From: Odontesthes bonariensis
Lineage: Eukaryota; Chordata; Actinopteri; Atheriniformes; Atherinopsidae
Reading direction: 5' to 3'
Length of the DNA: 64,000 bases
Assembly (NCBI RefSeq): GCF_027942865.1
Contig: NC_134524.1
Location: forward strand, 1,990,036 to 2,054,035
The translations under genes were made by a program, and so were the position numbers. The notes under the pieces were generated by a model. That model was not told the DNA's origin, ran no database searches, and worked only from the letters and a program-made list of their open reading frames with translations. Shown here piece after piece: positions 30,107 through 41,670 of this stretch (positions are counted from its first letter, which is position 1; each line of letters starts with the position of its first letter).

Positions 30107-30835
30107 GCGTTCACACATCTGATTTCAACACAACAGACATTTGAAAGAGTTTCACAGCTTGAAGTTGAGCCTCGTGCCCTTTTAGTGTTGGAACAGCCTT
30201 AACTTTCAGCTTCAGTCATCAGCATCATACAGCTGTCTGCGAAGTACAGGGAACAACTCCAAACCTTTTTCAGACTGCGTTAAAGATTTCTGGGTCTTTG
30301 GGGAAGATGATAAGGGTCAACTTTCCCTCGTAACCAAACACACATTTTCTTCAAAAATATCTGTGTAGCAAGAACATGAAAAGCATGAGAAAAGTTAACA
30401 TCTGACCTTTAATGAAATGCAGAACAATGAAATACAGACGAGTGTAAAGCTCGACTTCACATCAAACTGAAATGATATATTGCTTCTTCAGATGTTTACA
30501 GAAATACCCACAGCTGGTGCAAAGCTACTTTGTGGAGCTTAACTTTAAACAAAACAAATATGTTCAGTATAACAGAATAAACATGTTTCTACTTTCAAAC
30601 AGACTGCATTTTGTTCTGTCCATCAACTCACAATTGATGCCATGTTTGTCTTGAACGTCGGGAGATCTGTCCCCAGTAAAAACAATCCCAACAAATTATA
30701 ATGCACTTTCAATGGTTCTTCAAACATGTGCTCCCCACAGAACATTCAGAACTAAAGTCCTGACAAGAGAAGGTGGTAATCCACAAAGAAGATTTTTAAT
30801 CTGAACATATGCAAGGCTTCTGATTGGTAGGTGTT
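30107..30835 (-). other. Displaced 3' UTR and flank of zinc-finger copy B
   Basis: The reverse of this block matches the 3' regions of copies A (about 14300-15020), C and D, including ATTAAA (30413-30408 on the minus strand). In those copies it begins within 80 bases of the stop. Here about 1.5 kb (30836-32331) separates it from the copy B stop. Confidence 0.65.
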
Positions 30836-32331
30836 TAAAATGAATGAGTTCCTCTAGCCTGCCTGCGGTCCCCCAGTGGCTAAAAATGATGATAGACCTA
30901 AACCATGCACTGGAAATTATTCTCTGCCCTTGGTAATGTGACCATGCAGATGACCTGATCGAGAAAGCCGCCGCTTATGATGTGGGCTTATGACGTGGAG
31001 GTTGTTTCCCCCCAGAGCCAATAAACTGCCTTTCCCCGCCCACAGCTCTTTGGCCAGCTCATTGCTCTGTACATGGATGTAAAAAATCTGTTTAGAGCTC
31101 CTGCATCAGAACCTCTAAAGAGCCAGTGGACAGATTTAGTTTTTTTCTGGGAAAGTGACGACAGAACCGAAGAGATTTGTGTATGTGTGCGCCAAACATT
31201 TTAATGATGAATGTTTCCAGAACTTGGGCCAATACCGAGCCCAAGGGAGAGCCCAGACACCCTGCGGAGGAATCTCATTTCAGCCGCTTGTATTCGCGAT
31301 CTCATTCTCTCAGTCACTACCCACAGCTCGTGACCATAGGTGAGGGTAGGAACATAGACTGACCGGTAAATCGAGAGCTTGGCCTTCTGGCTCAGCTCCT
31401 TCTTCACCACGACGGGCCGGTGCAGAGCCCGCATCACTGCAGACGCTGCACCAATCCGCCTGTCAATCTCCTGCTCCATTCGTCCTTCACTCGGGGATGC
31501 ATCTCAGCATCCTTGCAAGAAACGTTTTTTTACGCTCATTTAACGCTCTATAATTAGGGACCGACCAGTGAAACTGCAAGGACCCCCCACACCTCACATT
31601 TGATCAAACTCCTCCTACCTAATTAATGCTACAAACTTCAAACTTGGCTAGGCTACTCCTAAGACATGGGGGGATAAAATCATGGAAAAACTTTTTCAAA
31701 ACTCAAAGGGTGTGGCCGTGGCGACACCACAAATTTATGACTCGCCATGAAAACTTAAGTCGCTTTTAACTCCCACATACATTATCCAATCTGTCCCAAA
31801 CTTCAAACGGTGATTGCTGGACCCAGCCTGAACGTGCACATATAAAATAGTGATATCCACCTACAGCGCCACCTGCTGGTGGTCGGAAACATCTTTTTTT
31901 TTTCCACATCTCGCATTTGATTGAACTGCTCAACTTGCTTGATGTTTGACTGTGTTAGGAGAGTTGCTCACGAACTAGTTCATCATATTGTCAAAGTAAG
32001 CTCATTTCAACAGGTTTAGCTAGTTTTACGGCATAGGGCTGCCGTGCCATAGCGATTCACAAAACATTTGTGCATGGTACCACGGGCGTAAGTAAGGCCA
32101 CACCAACACACTCCGCTTTGTCTTGCCTTTCTCCTCCTCATTTGCATTTAAAGCTGCAGACCCTAAAGAGCTCATTCTGAGGATCCTAAGGAAAGCTAAT
32201 TTTTGGGACTGGCTGTAATTCTACACCAAGAAAAAAATTGGGGGGAAAAAAACTCAGATATAGTATATCGGGACCACAAAAACCTATAAAAATATATAAA
32301 AGTCTCCATTTATTTTCATGCCATGGAACCT
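30836..32331. mobile_element. Composite insertion between copy B coding exon and its 3' UTR
   Basis: The boundary at 30835 (TGATTGGTAG) and the copy B stop region bracket sequence absent from copies A, C and D, where about 75 other bases occupy this place. It holds an RTE LINE fragment (31201-31479) and a dispersed repeat (about 31560-32080, with CAGCGCCACCTGCTGGTGGT). On the minus strand it offers a new AATAAA at 32314-32309. Confidence 0.55.
31201..31479 (-). pseudogene. RTE-type LINE fragment
   Basis: The minus-strand frame reads EIDRRIGAASAVMRALHRPV then KAKLSIYRSVYVPTLTYGHE and RMRSRIQAAEMRFLRRVSGL. This is a highly characteristic region of the RTE/Rex3-like ORF after RT. It is truncated on both sides. 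Confidence 0.75.
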
Positions 32332-33360
32332 TTAAGCCAATAATTTCTCTCCTGTGTGACTACATTGGTGTCTCTTTAGATTACCTAATTGAGTGAAAGC
32401 TGCCTCACACTGACCACAGCTGAAAGGTTTCTCTCCTGTGTGAATACGTTGGTGTGTCTTTAGATTAGATAATACAGAGAAAGCTGCCCCACACTGAACA
32501 CATCTGTATGGCTTCTCTCCTGTGTGACTACGTTGGTGTATCTTTAGATTACCTAATGTAGTGAAAGCTGCCCCACATTGACCACAGATGAAAGGTTTCT
32601 CTCCTGAGTGAATACGTTGGTGTCTCTTTAGACTACCTGATTCAGTGAAAGCTGCCCCACACTGACCACAGATATAAGGTTTCTCTCCTGTGTGAATACG
32701 TTGGTGTGTCTTTAGACTACATAATCTAGTGAAAGCTGCCCCACACTGATCACAGATGTAAGGTTTCTCTCCTGTGTGACTACGTTGGTGTGTCTTTAGA
32801 CTACCTAAATGAGTGAAAGCTGCCCCACACTGACCACAGATGTATGGCTTCTCTCCTGTGTGAATACGTTGGTGTATCTTTAGATCAGCTAATCTAGTGA
32901 AAGCTGCCCTACACTGACCACAGCTGAAAAGTTTCTCTCCGGTATGAATACGTTGGTGTCTCTTTAGATTACCTAATGCAGTGAAAGCTGCTCCACACTG
33001 ACCACAGCTGTATGGCTTCTCTCCTGTGTGATTACGTTTGTGTGTCTTTAGATTACCTAATTGAGTGAAAGCTGCCCCACACTGACCACAGCTGAAAGGT
33101 TTCTCTCCTGTGTGAACACGTTGGTGTGTCTTTAGATAAGATAATCTAGTAAAAGCTGTACCACACTGATCACAGCTGAAATGTTTCTCTCCTGTGTGAA
33201 TACGTTGGTGTCTATTGAATACGTTGGTGTCACACTGGTCACAGCTGTATGGCTTCTCTCCAGTATGAAGCCTCTGATGATACCTCAGATTTGATCGCTT
33301 GATAACTTTCCCACAGTCCTTACAGCAGTGCCATCTGGATCCCTCTTGGGCTCCATGTTT
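32332..33360 (-). CDS. Zinc-finger copy B, exon 3: C2H2 array, 12 fingers (one broken)
   Basis: The exon begins at 33360 right after the acceptor GTCATTGCAG and reads [18 protein letters not shown], phase 0 with exon 2 (38829-38263), for about 531 residues in all. Finger 2 is shortened (CDQCDTNVFNRHQRIH: 7 instead of 12 residues between Cys and His) and should not fold. Fingers 3-12 are intact, with contact residues such as R,S,Y,T; Q,G,N,T; H,G,S,T; E,G,S,R. The family stop TGA is mutated to TTA, so the protein runs on Leu-Leu-Ala to TAA at 32334-32332. A replacement poly(A) signal lies 18 bases downstream in inserted DNA. The family role is sequence-specific DNA binding. The target is unknown. 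Confidence 0.8.
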   Translation of the reverse strand, partial: KHGAQEGSRWHCCKDCGKVIKRSNLRYHQRLHTGEKPYSCDQCDTNVFNRHQRIHTGEKHFSCDQCGTAFTRLSYLKTHQRVHTGEKPFSCGQCGAAFTQLGNLKTHKRNHTGEKPYSCGQCGAAFTALGNLKRHQRIHTGEKLFSCGQCRAAFTRLADLKIHQRIHTGEKPYICGQCGAAFTHLGSLKTHQRSHTGEKPYICDQCGAAFTRLCSLKTHQRIHTGEKPYICGQCGAAFTESGSLKRHQRIHSGEKPFICGQCGAAFTTLGNLKIHQRSHTGEKPYRCVQCGAAFSVLSNLKTHQRIHTGEKPFSCGQCEAAFTQLGNLKRHQCSHTGEKLLA

Positions 33361-34107
33361 CTGCAATGACAGAGAGGAAGAAGACTTAGATCCCTTTGAA
33401 GTTCACACAAAAGATTTCTCTAAGCTAACCTACGCTAACCAACATATTCTAACTGGAGCTGGACAGACCGAGCCACACAGGTCTCAATATCTCAAATCAA
33501 ACGTGAACACTGAGGGTGCGTTTATAAGTGCCCTCAGCTATCAGCACTGTGCTCTGATGTGTTCTGCACACGTTCAGCTTTTTAAGCAGTAAACTCTGGC
33601 TTTTTGCTCTTTTACTTATTCTTTTTGTCATGATGAAACTCTGAAAAGGAACTTGATCTACAATATTTCTAAATGATGGAAGGAACCACAGTCTTGTCCA
33701 AGTTGTTCACTTAAACACCATGTAGAGGGTGGGCTGAAAAAGGTTGATGACCGCTGGTTTAAAGGAATAAAAGTAACAGCGGTGGTAATACATGACATTC
33801 TTTACACTAACCCTCTGTTCCAGCTTACAACTCAGAGGTCTGCAGCCATTCAGCTCAACAGCCATCAGGGAAACACAGTCCGTTTTAACTCAACCTTTGT
33901 TTCTCTTTGTTAAAACAACTCTACAAACCTGTCATCTAACCATTAAAGAGCCAGAATAGTACCACCACCAGGTTCAATTCATGTAACCCAGAGACTTTAA
34001 ACCCAAATAATGAAGATTAGCTCCTGAACCTCTCAAATCTGCAGACTGAGAGCCAGAAAAAGTCCCACCACAACAATCTGCCCGCTGAATTTCTTCCAGC
34101 AGATCAT
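33361..34107 (-). other. Copy B intron 2, exon-3 side
   Basis: The 280 bases next to exon 3 match copies A and C in reverse (GTTAGCTTAGAGAAATCTTT and so on). The rest is unassigned. No supported ORF. Confidence 0.45.
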
Positions 34108-35170
34108 TCAGCCTGCAGCACATGTTGAGTCTAAGCACATCTGGATCTGCAGCTCAGAGAGAGGAGATGAAACCAGGAAACACTTTGCTGTTTTTAAACC
34201 AGGAAAAACACAAACTGAGCTAATGGAACATTTATTAAGTGACTCTAATATTGATATTCTTGGAATATGTGAAAGTTGGTTGACACATTCATCATCATCT
34301 ACAGCAGCTAGTAGCATTCCAGGATATAATGTATTTAGAAAGGCTAGAGAAGCAGGGCGAGGTGGGGGAGTATTAATCTATGTCAGAGAGAAGTTTCAAC
34401 ATGAACTAATAAGGTGGCCTAAAGACGTTAACGCTGAGTGTACTGGTCTAAATGCATCACTCTGCTCTGCAATGTCTTTTACTGTGATTTGTGTGGATCC
34501 ACCTCAGCAAAGGATGTGTTTTATGATCATCTTCAGACAATCTTAAATCACTATTCGAAGAAGGAAATCATCCTACTCGCTGATTTTAATATCAACTGGA
34601 ACATCAAGTCAGGAAAAATATTAAACAGCTGATGGATGAGTACAATTTGAGACAAATTATAAAAGGAGCGACAAGAATAACGAATGCGTAAAATACAACA
34701 ATTGATCTAATATTTAATAATAATCCTGAAAGAATCTCTAAGAGTTTGAATCTATTATCAGGCCTGTCAGATCACAATTTTATCTTGTGCTCATGGGAAA
34801 TTAAGAGGAAGCATTTAATGGCATCCAGAGGTCACCAGTTCTACTTCATACCCAAAAGCCAGCAACAATTCTTGAATGAGGAAATCCAAAATCTAGAAGG
34901 TCTAATATTCTGGAAAATAACGACATTGAGGCTCGCTCAGATAACTTTATTAAAGAAGCCAATGATATTATAACGATTCACAAAAAAAAAAGGTAAATCC
35001 AAGCAACATAAAAATAATCTGCCCTGGTTGAACAATGAAATTATAAAATGAATGAAAGATAGAGATAAAGTCTTAAGGATGACCCGTAAGGTGAAAGCAG
35101 ATTCTATATTGAGGCCATAAATGGGGCAAATGGTGATTAAAAGCTAATATGGAACAAAATTAATAATATT
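34108..35170 (+). mobile_element. LINE endonuclease-domain remnant, antisense to copy B
   Basis: Over three frames it encodes DSNIDILGICESWLTHSSSS, GRGGGVLIYVREKFQHELI, EIILLADFNINWNIKSG and LLSGLSDHNFILCSWEIKRK. These are the endonuclease motifs of CR1/L2-group LINEs (E-S-W, GGGVL, DFN, SDH). Several frameshifts separate them. The same segment lies antisense in copy C (49240-49960), with a relic in copy A (12260-12420). Confidence 0.75.
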
Positions 35171-35179
35171 AAACTAAAC

Positions 35180-36130
35180 TAAAAAAAATAGTAAAGTTGA
35201 GTCGTTGTATTGTTGTATCGTAAAATATAAAGTTGAGTCTACTGTCACAAACTTTGAATGAGGTCTCTGTGATGTTGTATGGCTGAGTTGTGAGGCCTCC
35301 AAAATAGGGCAGTTTTTGGCTCGTTAAGTGCTTTCAATGCATTTTCCCATTGCACTGTGGGTAATTTCAAACTTCCCTTATCTATCAGTTTAAAGGACAA
35401 AAGCAGATCAGATTTATAACATGAAGCTGTTATAACAGGGCATCAATCTTGACATGTACGCACACTATGGTTTCTTAAAATTGCACTAATAATTTTGACT
35501 GCACTCGACTGTCTCGAACAAACGGTCGCTGTTCGAAAAGTAAAAGTTGTATCCGAATAATTCTTGAACCGTCAGCGCCCCAGGAGACGACAGAAGCCAG
35601 CGGTGTAATTTTCATTCAGCTACTATCTGTGGCTCGTTTTTTATGGCAGTTTTAAAATCATTTTACGCCTGAATTTTCTAATTGTAGGCGTTTATAATGG
35701 GCGGAATGTCAGCTGGAGGGCCGACTCTCTGCGCTCAGAGGCGATTTGTGATAAATCTGTGTGGCAAAGCTCAATGAGTGTGACTTTGTGTGAAAGAGGA
35801 CAAAAATGCCTACTTTTTGAAGTAAAATTTGTCCAGATTGGGCAGATATTTTGGACATGAGAGACATTTGTTTGAGGAATTGGTGCAGTATTAAATTCAG
35901 AGTGAGAAACAGAGTGGGAGAAGCACCTCAGCTGAGACGTAGTCTTCCTAAAACGGAAACTGGCGTTGTGTCAAAGCTGTATAATGTATCAACAAACCCT
36001 TTGGTTCAGTTAAAGCCGAGAGTCTCCTGTCACATGAACTTTGAATGAGGTCTGTTATGCTTTATGGCTCAGTTATAAGACCTCTAAAATAGCACATAGT
36101 ACTCGTTAAGTGCTTTTCAATGATTTTCCC
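35180..36130. mobile_element. Dispersed repeat, partner of 24779-25660
   Basis: It shares several long stretches in reverse with 24779-25660 (for example around AATTATTCGGATACGACTTT and TGAATGAGGTCTCTGTGATG). It is inserted in the antisense LINE of copy B intron 2. It is non-coding. Confidence 0.6.
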
Positions 36131-36929
36131 ATCCACAATTTTCCCACTTTTTCCCATTTGGCCGGAATTCCTTTCGACGAATGAGAGCCAAACTTAATAG
36201 CACACCATTCCCGATCGATGCTTTTTAGACCGGTCAGACCGTCACTGCTAGACTAGAAGCGCGCCGAACTTTAGAACGGAAACGGGAGAATAATAAAAGT
36301 CTGGCAACAGATTAAATATGTGTGTCTAATGCCTTTGGCATTGGCACCCATAATTAGTTATCTCCCCATCTTAAAATTTGAACTAACTCCTCGCTGTGTT
36401 GCTCCAACGCCGGGCGCAGCTCTGCGCACAGTTCCAGGAGGATTTCCCTCGGGAACCTAAAGCGGCTGATGAGCCAGTCGCCATCATGTTCACACACGCT
36501 CTCTTCGAATTGCAGCATTTGCAAAGTCTGGTTTGTGAGTCATGGTTACTCACACATGCAGAAGCGCACACGTAAGGGGATTCGGCAGAAATCATGTTAG
36601 AATAGCTGTAGCCTATTTTAACCCGTCCCTATTTGAAGTAAGCAAAAACGGTCAAGGTTGCTGTGCTTTTTCAAAGCTTCTTACATACAATATGTTGGTC
36701 GCGTTGCCTGCGTTTTTACCTCTGTCAAGGAGGTTATGTTTTTGGTTGCGTTGGTTTGTCTGTCTGTCTGTCTGTTTGTTTGTCTGTCATCAGGATAACT
36801 GAAAAGTGTGTAACTTTAATAAACATTTTTTTTTTAATCTCTATTCCTGGTTATGTCGGAGTTTTAATGACTTCTGACAAGGTCCGTTATGAAGGTAACA
36901 CACTGCCAAAAGCAAAGATGGGAACAAAT
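36131..36929. other. Copy B intron 2, unassigned repeats
   Basis: This contains a stretch beginning TTTGGCCGGAATTCCTTTCG that resembles the edge of a DNA element, and a (TGTC)n run at about 36762-36790. No coding evidence. Confidence 0.3.
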
Positions 36930-37411
36930 TCAATTCAATTCAAAAATACTTTATTTATCCCAGAGGGAAATTAAATGTTGATGTAACTCAATTAAATCAA
37001 GGAGTTATTATAGATGCTGATGGCTGTGGGCAGGAATGATTTCCTGTAGCGGTCCGTTTTGCATCCAAACTGAAGAAGCCTTTGACTGAAGAGACTCTGT
37101 TTTCCGATAACAGTCTCATGGAGAGGGTGTTCAGGGTTGTCCATAATTCTCTTGATTTTATGCAAAATCCTTCTTCGCATTATTGTCTCCAGAGGTTCCA
37201 CAGTCGTCCCCAGAACAGAACCAGCCTTCCTTATCAGGTTGTTGAGTCTTTTTAGGTCCCTGGTTCTGATGCTGCTGCCCCAACAGATGACGCCAGAGGA
37301 AATGACGCTCTCAACAACAGACTTGTAGAAGATCTGCAACATCTTGTTGCAAACCTTGAAGGACCTTAGCTTCCTCAAGAAGTACAGTCTGCTCTGTCCT
37401 TTCTTGTAGAA
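36930..37411 (-). mobile_element. Rex1-type LINE 3' end
   Basis: The minus-strand frame (37378-36992) reads KLRSFKVCNKMLQIFYKSVV, ESVISSGVICWGSSIRTRDL and NPEHPLHETV, ending TDRYRKSFLPTAISIYN, the terminal part of Rex1/CR1 ORFs. The 3' end (AATTTCCCTCTGGGATAAATAAAG on the minus strand, about 36975-36940) is the typical Rex1 tail. It is 5' truncated. Confidence 0.8.
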
Positions 37412-37815
37412 ATGGGAACATCTCCCATTAAGACTTTATTGTTTTTAAAATACAATTTCTCCCTTTGGGTACCCCTAAAATGGACAATTTTTACCTTAAA
37501 TTTCCTAAATCTCCGCACCATCCCCCCCCGGCTTGGTCGCTTCATTCCCTCGCCTACACCACTACGCTATAATTTCATCCTAGCTAGAACCCTGCATCAC
37601 TGCCTGAGGACTACTTGTTTTCACATTTATTTGTTATAACAGTTTCCCAACATCACGTCTAAGTGTCGCCAAAGAATCAACAGCTGTAGAAAAGTGCGTA
37701 CGCCAGCCCTGAAGTTGGTGTGAGGCACCGCACATTTCTACGATCTTTTCGTTCTTGATACATCTGGTCGTTGACGTGAAAAGGTGCGTACGCACCCTTT
37801 GTACATGAGGCCCCA
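37412..37815. repeat. Unassigned, ends in a DNA-element-like terminus
   Basis: The right edge AAAGGGTGCGTACGC... (reverse) with GGGGCCTCATGTACAAAG resembles the end of a fish non-autonomous DNA transposon. It abuts the antisense LINE exactly where copy A continues differently (after CTAGTGCTCTGG). The left part is unassigned. Confidence 0.35.
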
Positions 37816-38250
37816 GAGCACTAGAGGAGACTGATGTGCAATGATGCAGGACTAAGTTTGGCCAAATGGTGGAGTCCATCAGAGGAACAGTGCTGGAACA
37901 CACTGCCAACTCGTGTTAGAAACTGGGACAATTCCACCACCTTTAAAAAGAGCCTTAAACAGTGGTTGCAAACAGCCAGAGCTGCTCTCATGGGTCACCT
38001 CTCCGTCTTTTCCCTTTTGTGTACGGACTCTTAACTTTGATGTGAATCTTTCTAAAGATTTTCTGTTTCTTTGTTCTTTAGTTTTTTTGTCATGGTGTAT
38101 TGTCTGTATGTTTTTATGATATCTGCCTGAGGACAACGGATGAAATTTAGCAGCTGTGCTAACTCCGGCATATTTACATGGATGCTTTGCTGATATGTTG
38201 TTAATGTGCAGAGTCCTAACCCAATAAATAAGAAATAAAATAAAAACCTC
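37816..38250 (+). mobile_element. Antisense LINE C-terminus and tail, copy B intron 2
   Basis: The frame 37834-38034 encodes CWNTLPTRVRNWDNSTTFKK and SLKQWLQTARAALMGHLSVF, then a 3' UTR ending CCAATAAATAAGAAATAAAA just beyond the copy B splice donor. It is nearly identical to the reverse of 11715-12132 in copy A and partly to 46480-46700 in copy C. Confidence 0.7.
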
Positions 38251-38262
38251 CTCCACACTGAC

Positions 38263-38849
38263 CTGTGGCCCGGTGGACCCAGAGGATGAGCCGGCTCTGT
38301 TCCTGGTGGAGGGGTTCAGCTCCTGGTTCAGCTCCTGGTTCAGTTCCTGCTTCAGCTCCTGGTTCAGTTCCTGGTTCTGCTCCTGGTTCTGCTCCTGGTT
38401 CTGCTCCTGGTTCTGCTCCTGCTTCAGTTCCTGGTTCAGTTCCTGGTTCAGCTCCTGCTTCTGCTCCTGCTTCTGCTCCTGCTTCAGCTCCTGCTTCAGC
38501 TCCTGGTTCAGCTCCTGGTTCTGCTCCAGGTTCAGCTCCAGGTTCAGCTCCAGGTTCAGCTCCAGGTTCAGCTCCTGCTTCAGCTCCTGGTTCTGCTCCT
38601 GGTTCTGCTCCTGGTTCTGCTCCTGGTTCTGCTCCTGCTTCAGCTCCTGCTTCAGCTCCAGGTTAAGCTCCTGGTTCTGCTCCTGGTTCTGCTCCTGCTT
38701 CAGATCCTGGTTCTGCTCCTGGTTCAGCTCCTTTTTCAGCTCCTGCTTCAGCTCCTGCTTCAGCTCCTGGTTCTGCTCCTGGTTCAGCTCCAGGTTCAGC
38801 TCCTGCTTCAGATCCTGGTTCTGCTCCATTCTGGTCCGACTGATGGACT
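38263..38849 (-). CDS. Zinc-finger copy B, exon 2: Asn/Gln/Glu repeat domain
   Basis: The acceptor TTGCAG precedes 38849 and the ATG is 38829-38827 (MEQNQDLKQELN...). 189 codons run to the donor CCACAG/GTCAGT at 38263/38262 in phase 0. The composition leans more to Leu and Lys (LKQEL, LNLEL) than in copy A, and one KKEL unit occurs. The conserved tail NPSTRNRAGSSSGSTGPQ closes the exon. With exon 3 it forms a complete frame, which argues that this copy is still under coding constraint or was duplicated recently. Confidence 0.7.
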
Positions 38850-38973
38850 CTGCAACTGTCAGCACATACGATAAGATCCAGCTGTGGCGTGCAGCGTGTT
38901 AAACCACACCCACTTTTCTTCTTCTCTTGATAACCTTTCTGCAGTTTTTAACCATCCAGTCACATTCCATTAA

Positions 38974-40224
38974 GGCGAGACACGGCAGGCAAAAGTAGTG
39001 ATTTTTCAGATGTGTTCTTTAGACCTGCTATAAAGAAAACGTTGAAAACATAAATTAAAATGTTTATTTTATTACATTTTGTTTACTCGTGGCAGTACGT
39101 TTCCCCCGAATTGACCAAAAAGTTAGCATTCCAACGTGCCATGCCGAGCTTCGTCTATTTACTGAAGTCTGTCATGACCGGTATCGTTGGAAAGCTCTGA
39201 GTCTCCTGCACAATGATATGTCACCCAAATAACGGCACTTCCTTTCTATCAGTAACCAATCGTGGATGTCTAAAGGCGGACTTACAGCTAATGACAGAAT
39301 CTCATTGGCTGCTGCTCGTTTCTGCTAACGTGATTGGCTCAGACGCATCACGTGGTGGACTCTGACACTTCTGTGTTTAGCTTTCGCTGAATCTCCGAAA
39401 ATGCCCCGTAACACCGCAACTTTTACGGAAGAGAAAGCAACAATTGAGCTTTGCAAGATGCAATAAAAGAAAATGACGGAGTTAATGACGGTGCCTGTGC
39501 GACACAGCAGTGGCACCGTCATAAGTCATACATGTTGCACGTCTCAATGAATTGATATGCCATCTTTTATTGGTTTGAGCTTGTATTATTTATGATTATG
39601 ATTATTTTATTCAATATTAGTATTACTAAGGGCCTGAGCATTTACTCTGTTTTAGAGCAAATACAAATGTATTGAATTCCCCTATTTAAATCTTTAAATG
39701 CCGTTTTCTCAAAATCTGTTTTTTCGTATTTCTTCAGTATCAATATCTCAGCCTATGGAGCACCTACTAACACCAAACTTTCCAGTTATACACTTAGCAG
39801 TATTCTGAAGGTATTTACAGAAGGATTTGTTGATAAATCATTCCTGGCCTGATTTATGTGACATTATAATGAAAGAGAATGGCAAAAATCGATGTTTTTT
39901 TAGACTATGGACAGTATATTTTGATTTCCTAGGAAATGAAAGCAGATATCCCGAAATCCCTCTATTTTTTTTTTTTTTCATTTTGTGTGTAAACAAAATG
40001 AAAAAATAATTTTGCACCTGGCTTTATCATATGTTCAGATCTATCTTTCGGAAATACATGCAAGTATTTAATGTGATAATGCCTAATTTGCAGAATTAAG
40101 CACACAAATGTCTAAAACTTGTAAAAAAATTTTTTTCATACTTGTATAAGTAATCAACTGAGGAAGTTTCATGGTGATATCTATTATTTTAAAATATTAC
40201 CCTATTCACCTGTAGTGTCTCGCC
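38974..40224. mobile_element. Non-autonomous element with GGCGAGACAC termini
   Basis: The left end GGCGAGACACGGCAGG at 38974 follows TTAA. The right end, reversed, is GGCGAGACACTACAGG (40224). There is no ORF. The preceding TTAA hints at piggyBac-type insertion, but TTAA is not found after the right end, so this is unproven. It lies in intron 1 of copy B and is absent from copies A and C. Confidence 0.55.
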
Positions 40225-41670
40225 CCTCCTGGGGCCTAGCGGCCACATGCGTGGACAGCACTTTTTAGTTCTTATGTCCACAATTGTGTAAACTGCTTAG
40301 TTAGGGCATGTTTTGGATACTACATAGGTATCTATACTGCCATCTTGTGGTGTCGGAAGAGTCTAACACATTACGGTAAAAATCCAAAATGGCGGCAAAC
40401 ACAAGGGAAGATGCCGGTGGCAGCTCCATGCACAAACGTCGACCTGGTGAGAACTTTTAACACATTTTAAGACTTATTCTGATTTAGACATTGATAAAAG
40501 CATTGTACTTTTGTCGTGCCATTCAAATTTGAAAAAAATCATTTAAAAATAAGTAATTTCTTTGTTGCTGAACTTGAAGTACACACATGTGTATTTATGG
40601 ACTGAAGCTCCTCAAAACTAATGTTTACTATGTAATACGCTAGTGAACATGCACACATGTAAAATGAGAAAAAAGCTAACTCTGATGCAGCTAAAAACCT
40701 ATACATCTTTCCAATTTAATAAATAACCATTGAATCACTGAATGCATAACCAATACATCAGTTAGCTGGGTTGAAAATGTTGGTAAAATGTAAAAATGCG
40801 AACATGTAAATTAGCTTACAGCTAACTTTGGTGCAGCTAGAAATCTGTAGGCCTACACTGTCCAATTAAATAATAAATACATGTGCATAACTGCTTTCAT
40901 ACTTGATTATAATTGATATGCATTTGATTTTGTCATGTTTATGTTTCCAGAGCGTTTCCTGTGCAAAGACCATTGGAGCTACTTGGGTTAATTGATGGAG
41001 ACAACTCAGATTTGGACTTTGAAAATGATGATCCACTCCTGGATGAGAATTACCAGCCATCACCACAGGAGCAAAGCAGCAGTGAGGACGAGGGGGACAG
41101 TAGTGAAGATGAGGCTCCCATTCCTGAACCCACCAACCACAGCAGAGGACGTAAACGTCTCCGTAGTGTAGATAACGGTTAGCCGAGATCCACTACACAT
41201 GTGGTTGTTTTATGCAGTTAGGTCCAAAGAGCTGGAATTACAGAAAGCTTATGTACAACACTTGTTGACAGGTTCATGTTCAGGGACAGAGTCAGGTACA
41301 GGTTCCTCCCGCACACACAGACGACGCTGCCAAACTCAAGAGATTGAGGCTGATAGCTCAGAAGATGACTTGGGAGAGTCAACACCAGAACCAGGCCAGA
41401 CCACAAAACAAGGAGAGACCAAACAAGGTCATTGTTATTGATGCACCAATACACCTAAATTGCTTGCATAACTTAGTGGAAATGAATGGTAATTGTAATA
41501 TTTTGGTTGTGCAGGACGTGGGATGCGCTGGAAGGCTACTCCTCTGACGCCACACCTTGCACAGTATCAGCATCTGGATGCTTGTTGGTTGCTGTTTGTT
41601 TAAAAACTATGCATGTATGTGTTATTAGTACATGACAGGAAAAAAGGACTGGGTTCAAAGAACTTTAAAC
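40225..41670 (+). pseudogene. Inserted block with an acidic transposase-like N-terminus
   Basis: The frame 40961-41182 encodes ELLGLIDGDNSDLDFENDDP, then EQSSSEDEGDSSEDEAP and RGRKRLRSVDNG, an acidic leader of the kind seen before piggyBac-type transposase domains. A second acidic frame follows at 41199-41441. No catalytic domain is present. Upstream (about 40390) a short ATGGCGGCAAACACAAGGG start could be a first exon. The identity is uncertain. The block is absent at this place in copies A and C. Confidence 0.3.
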
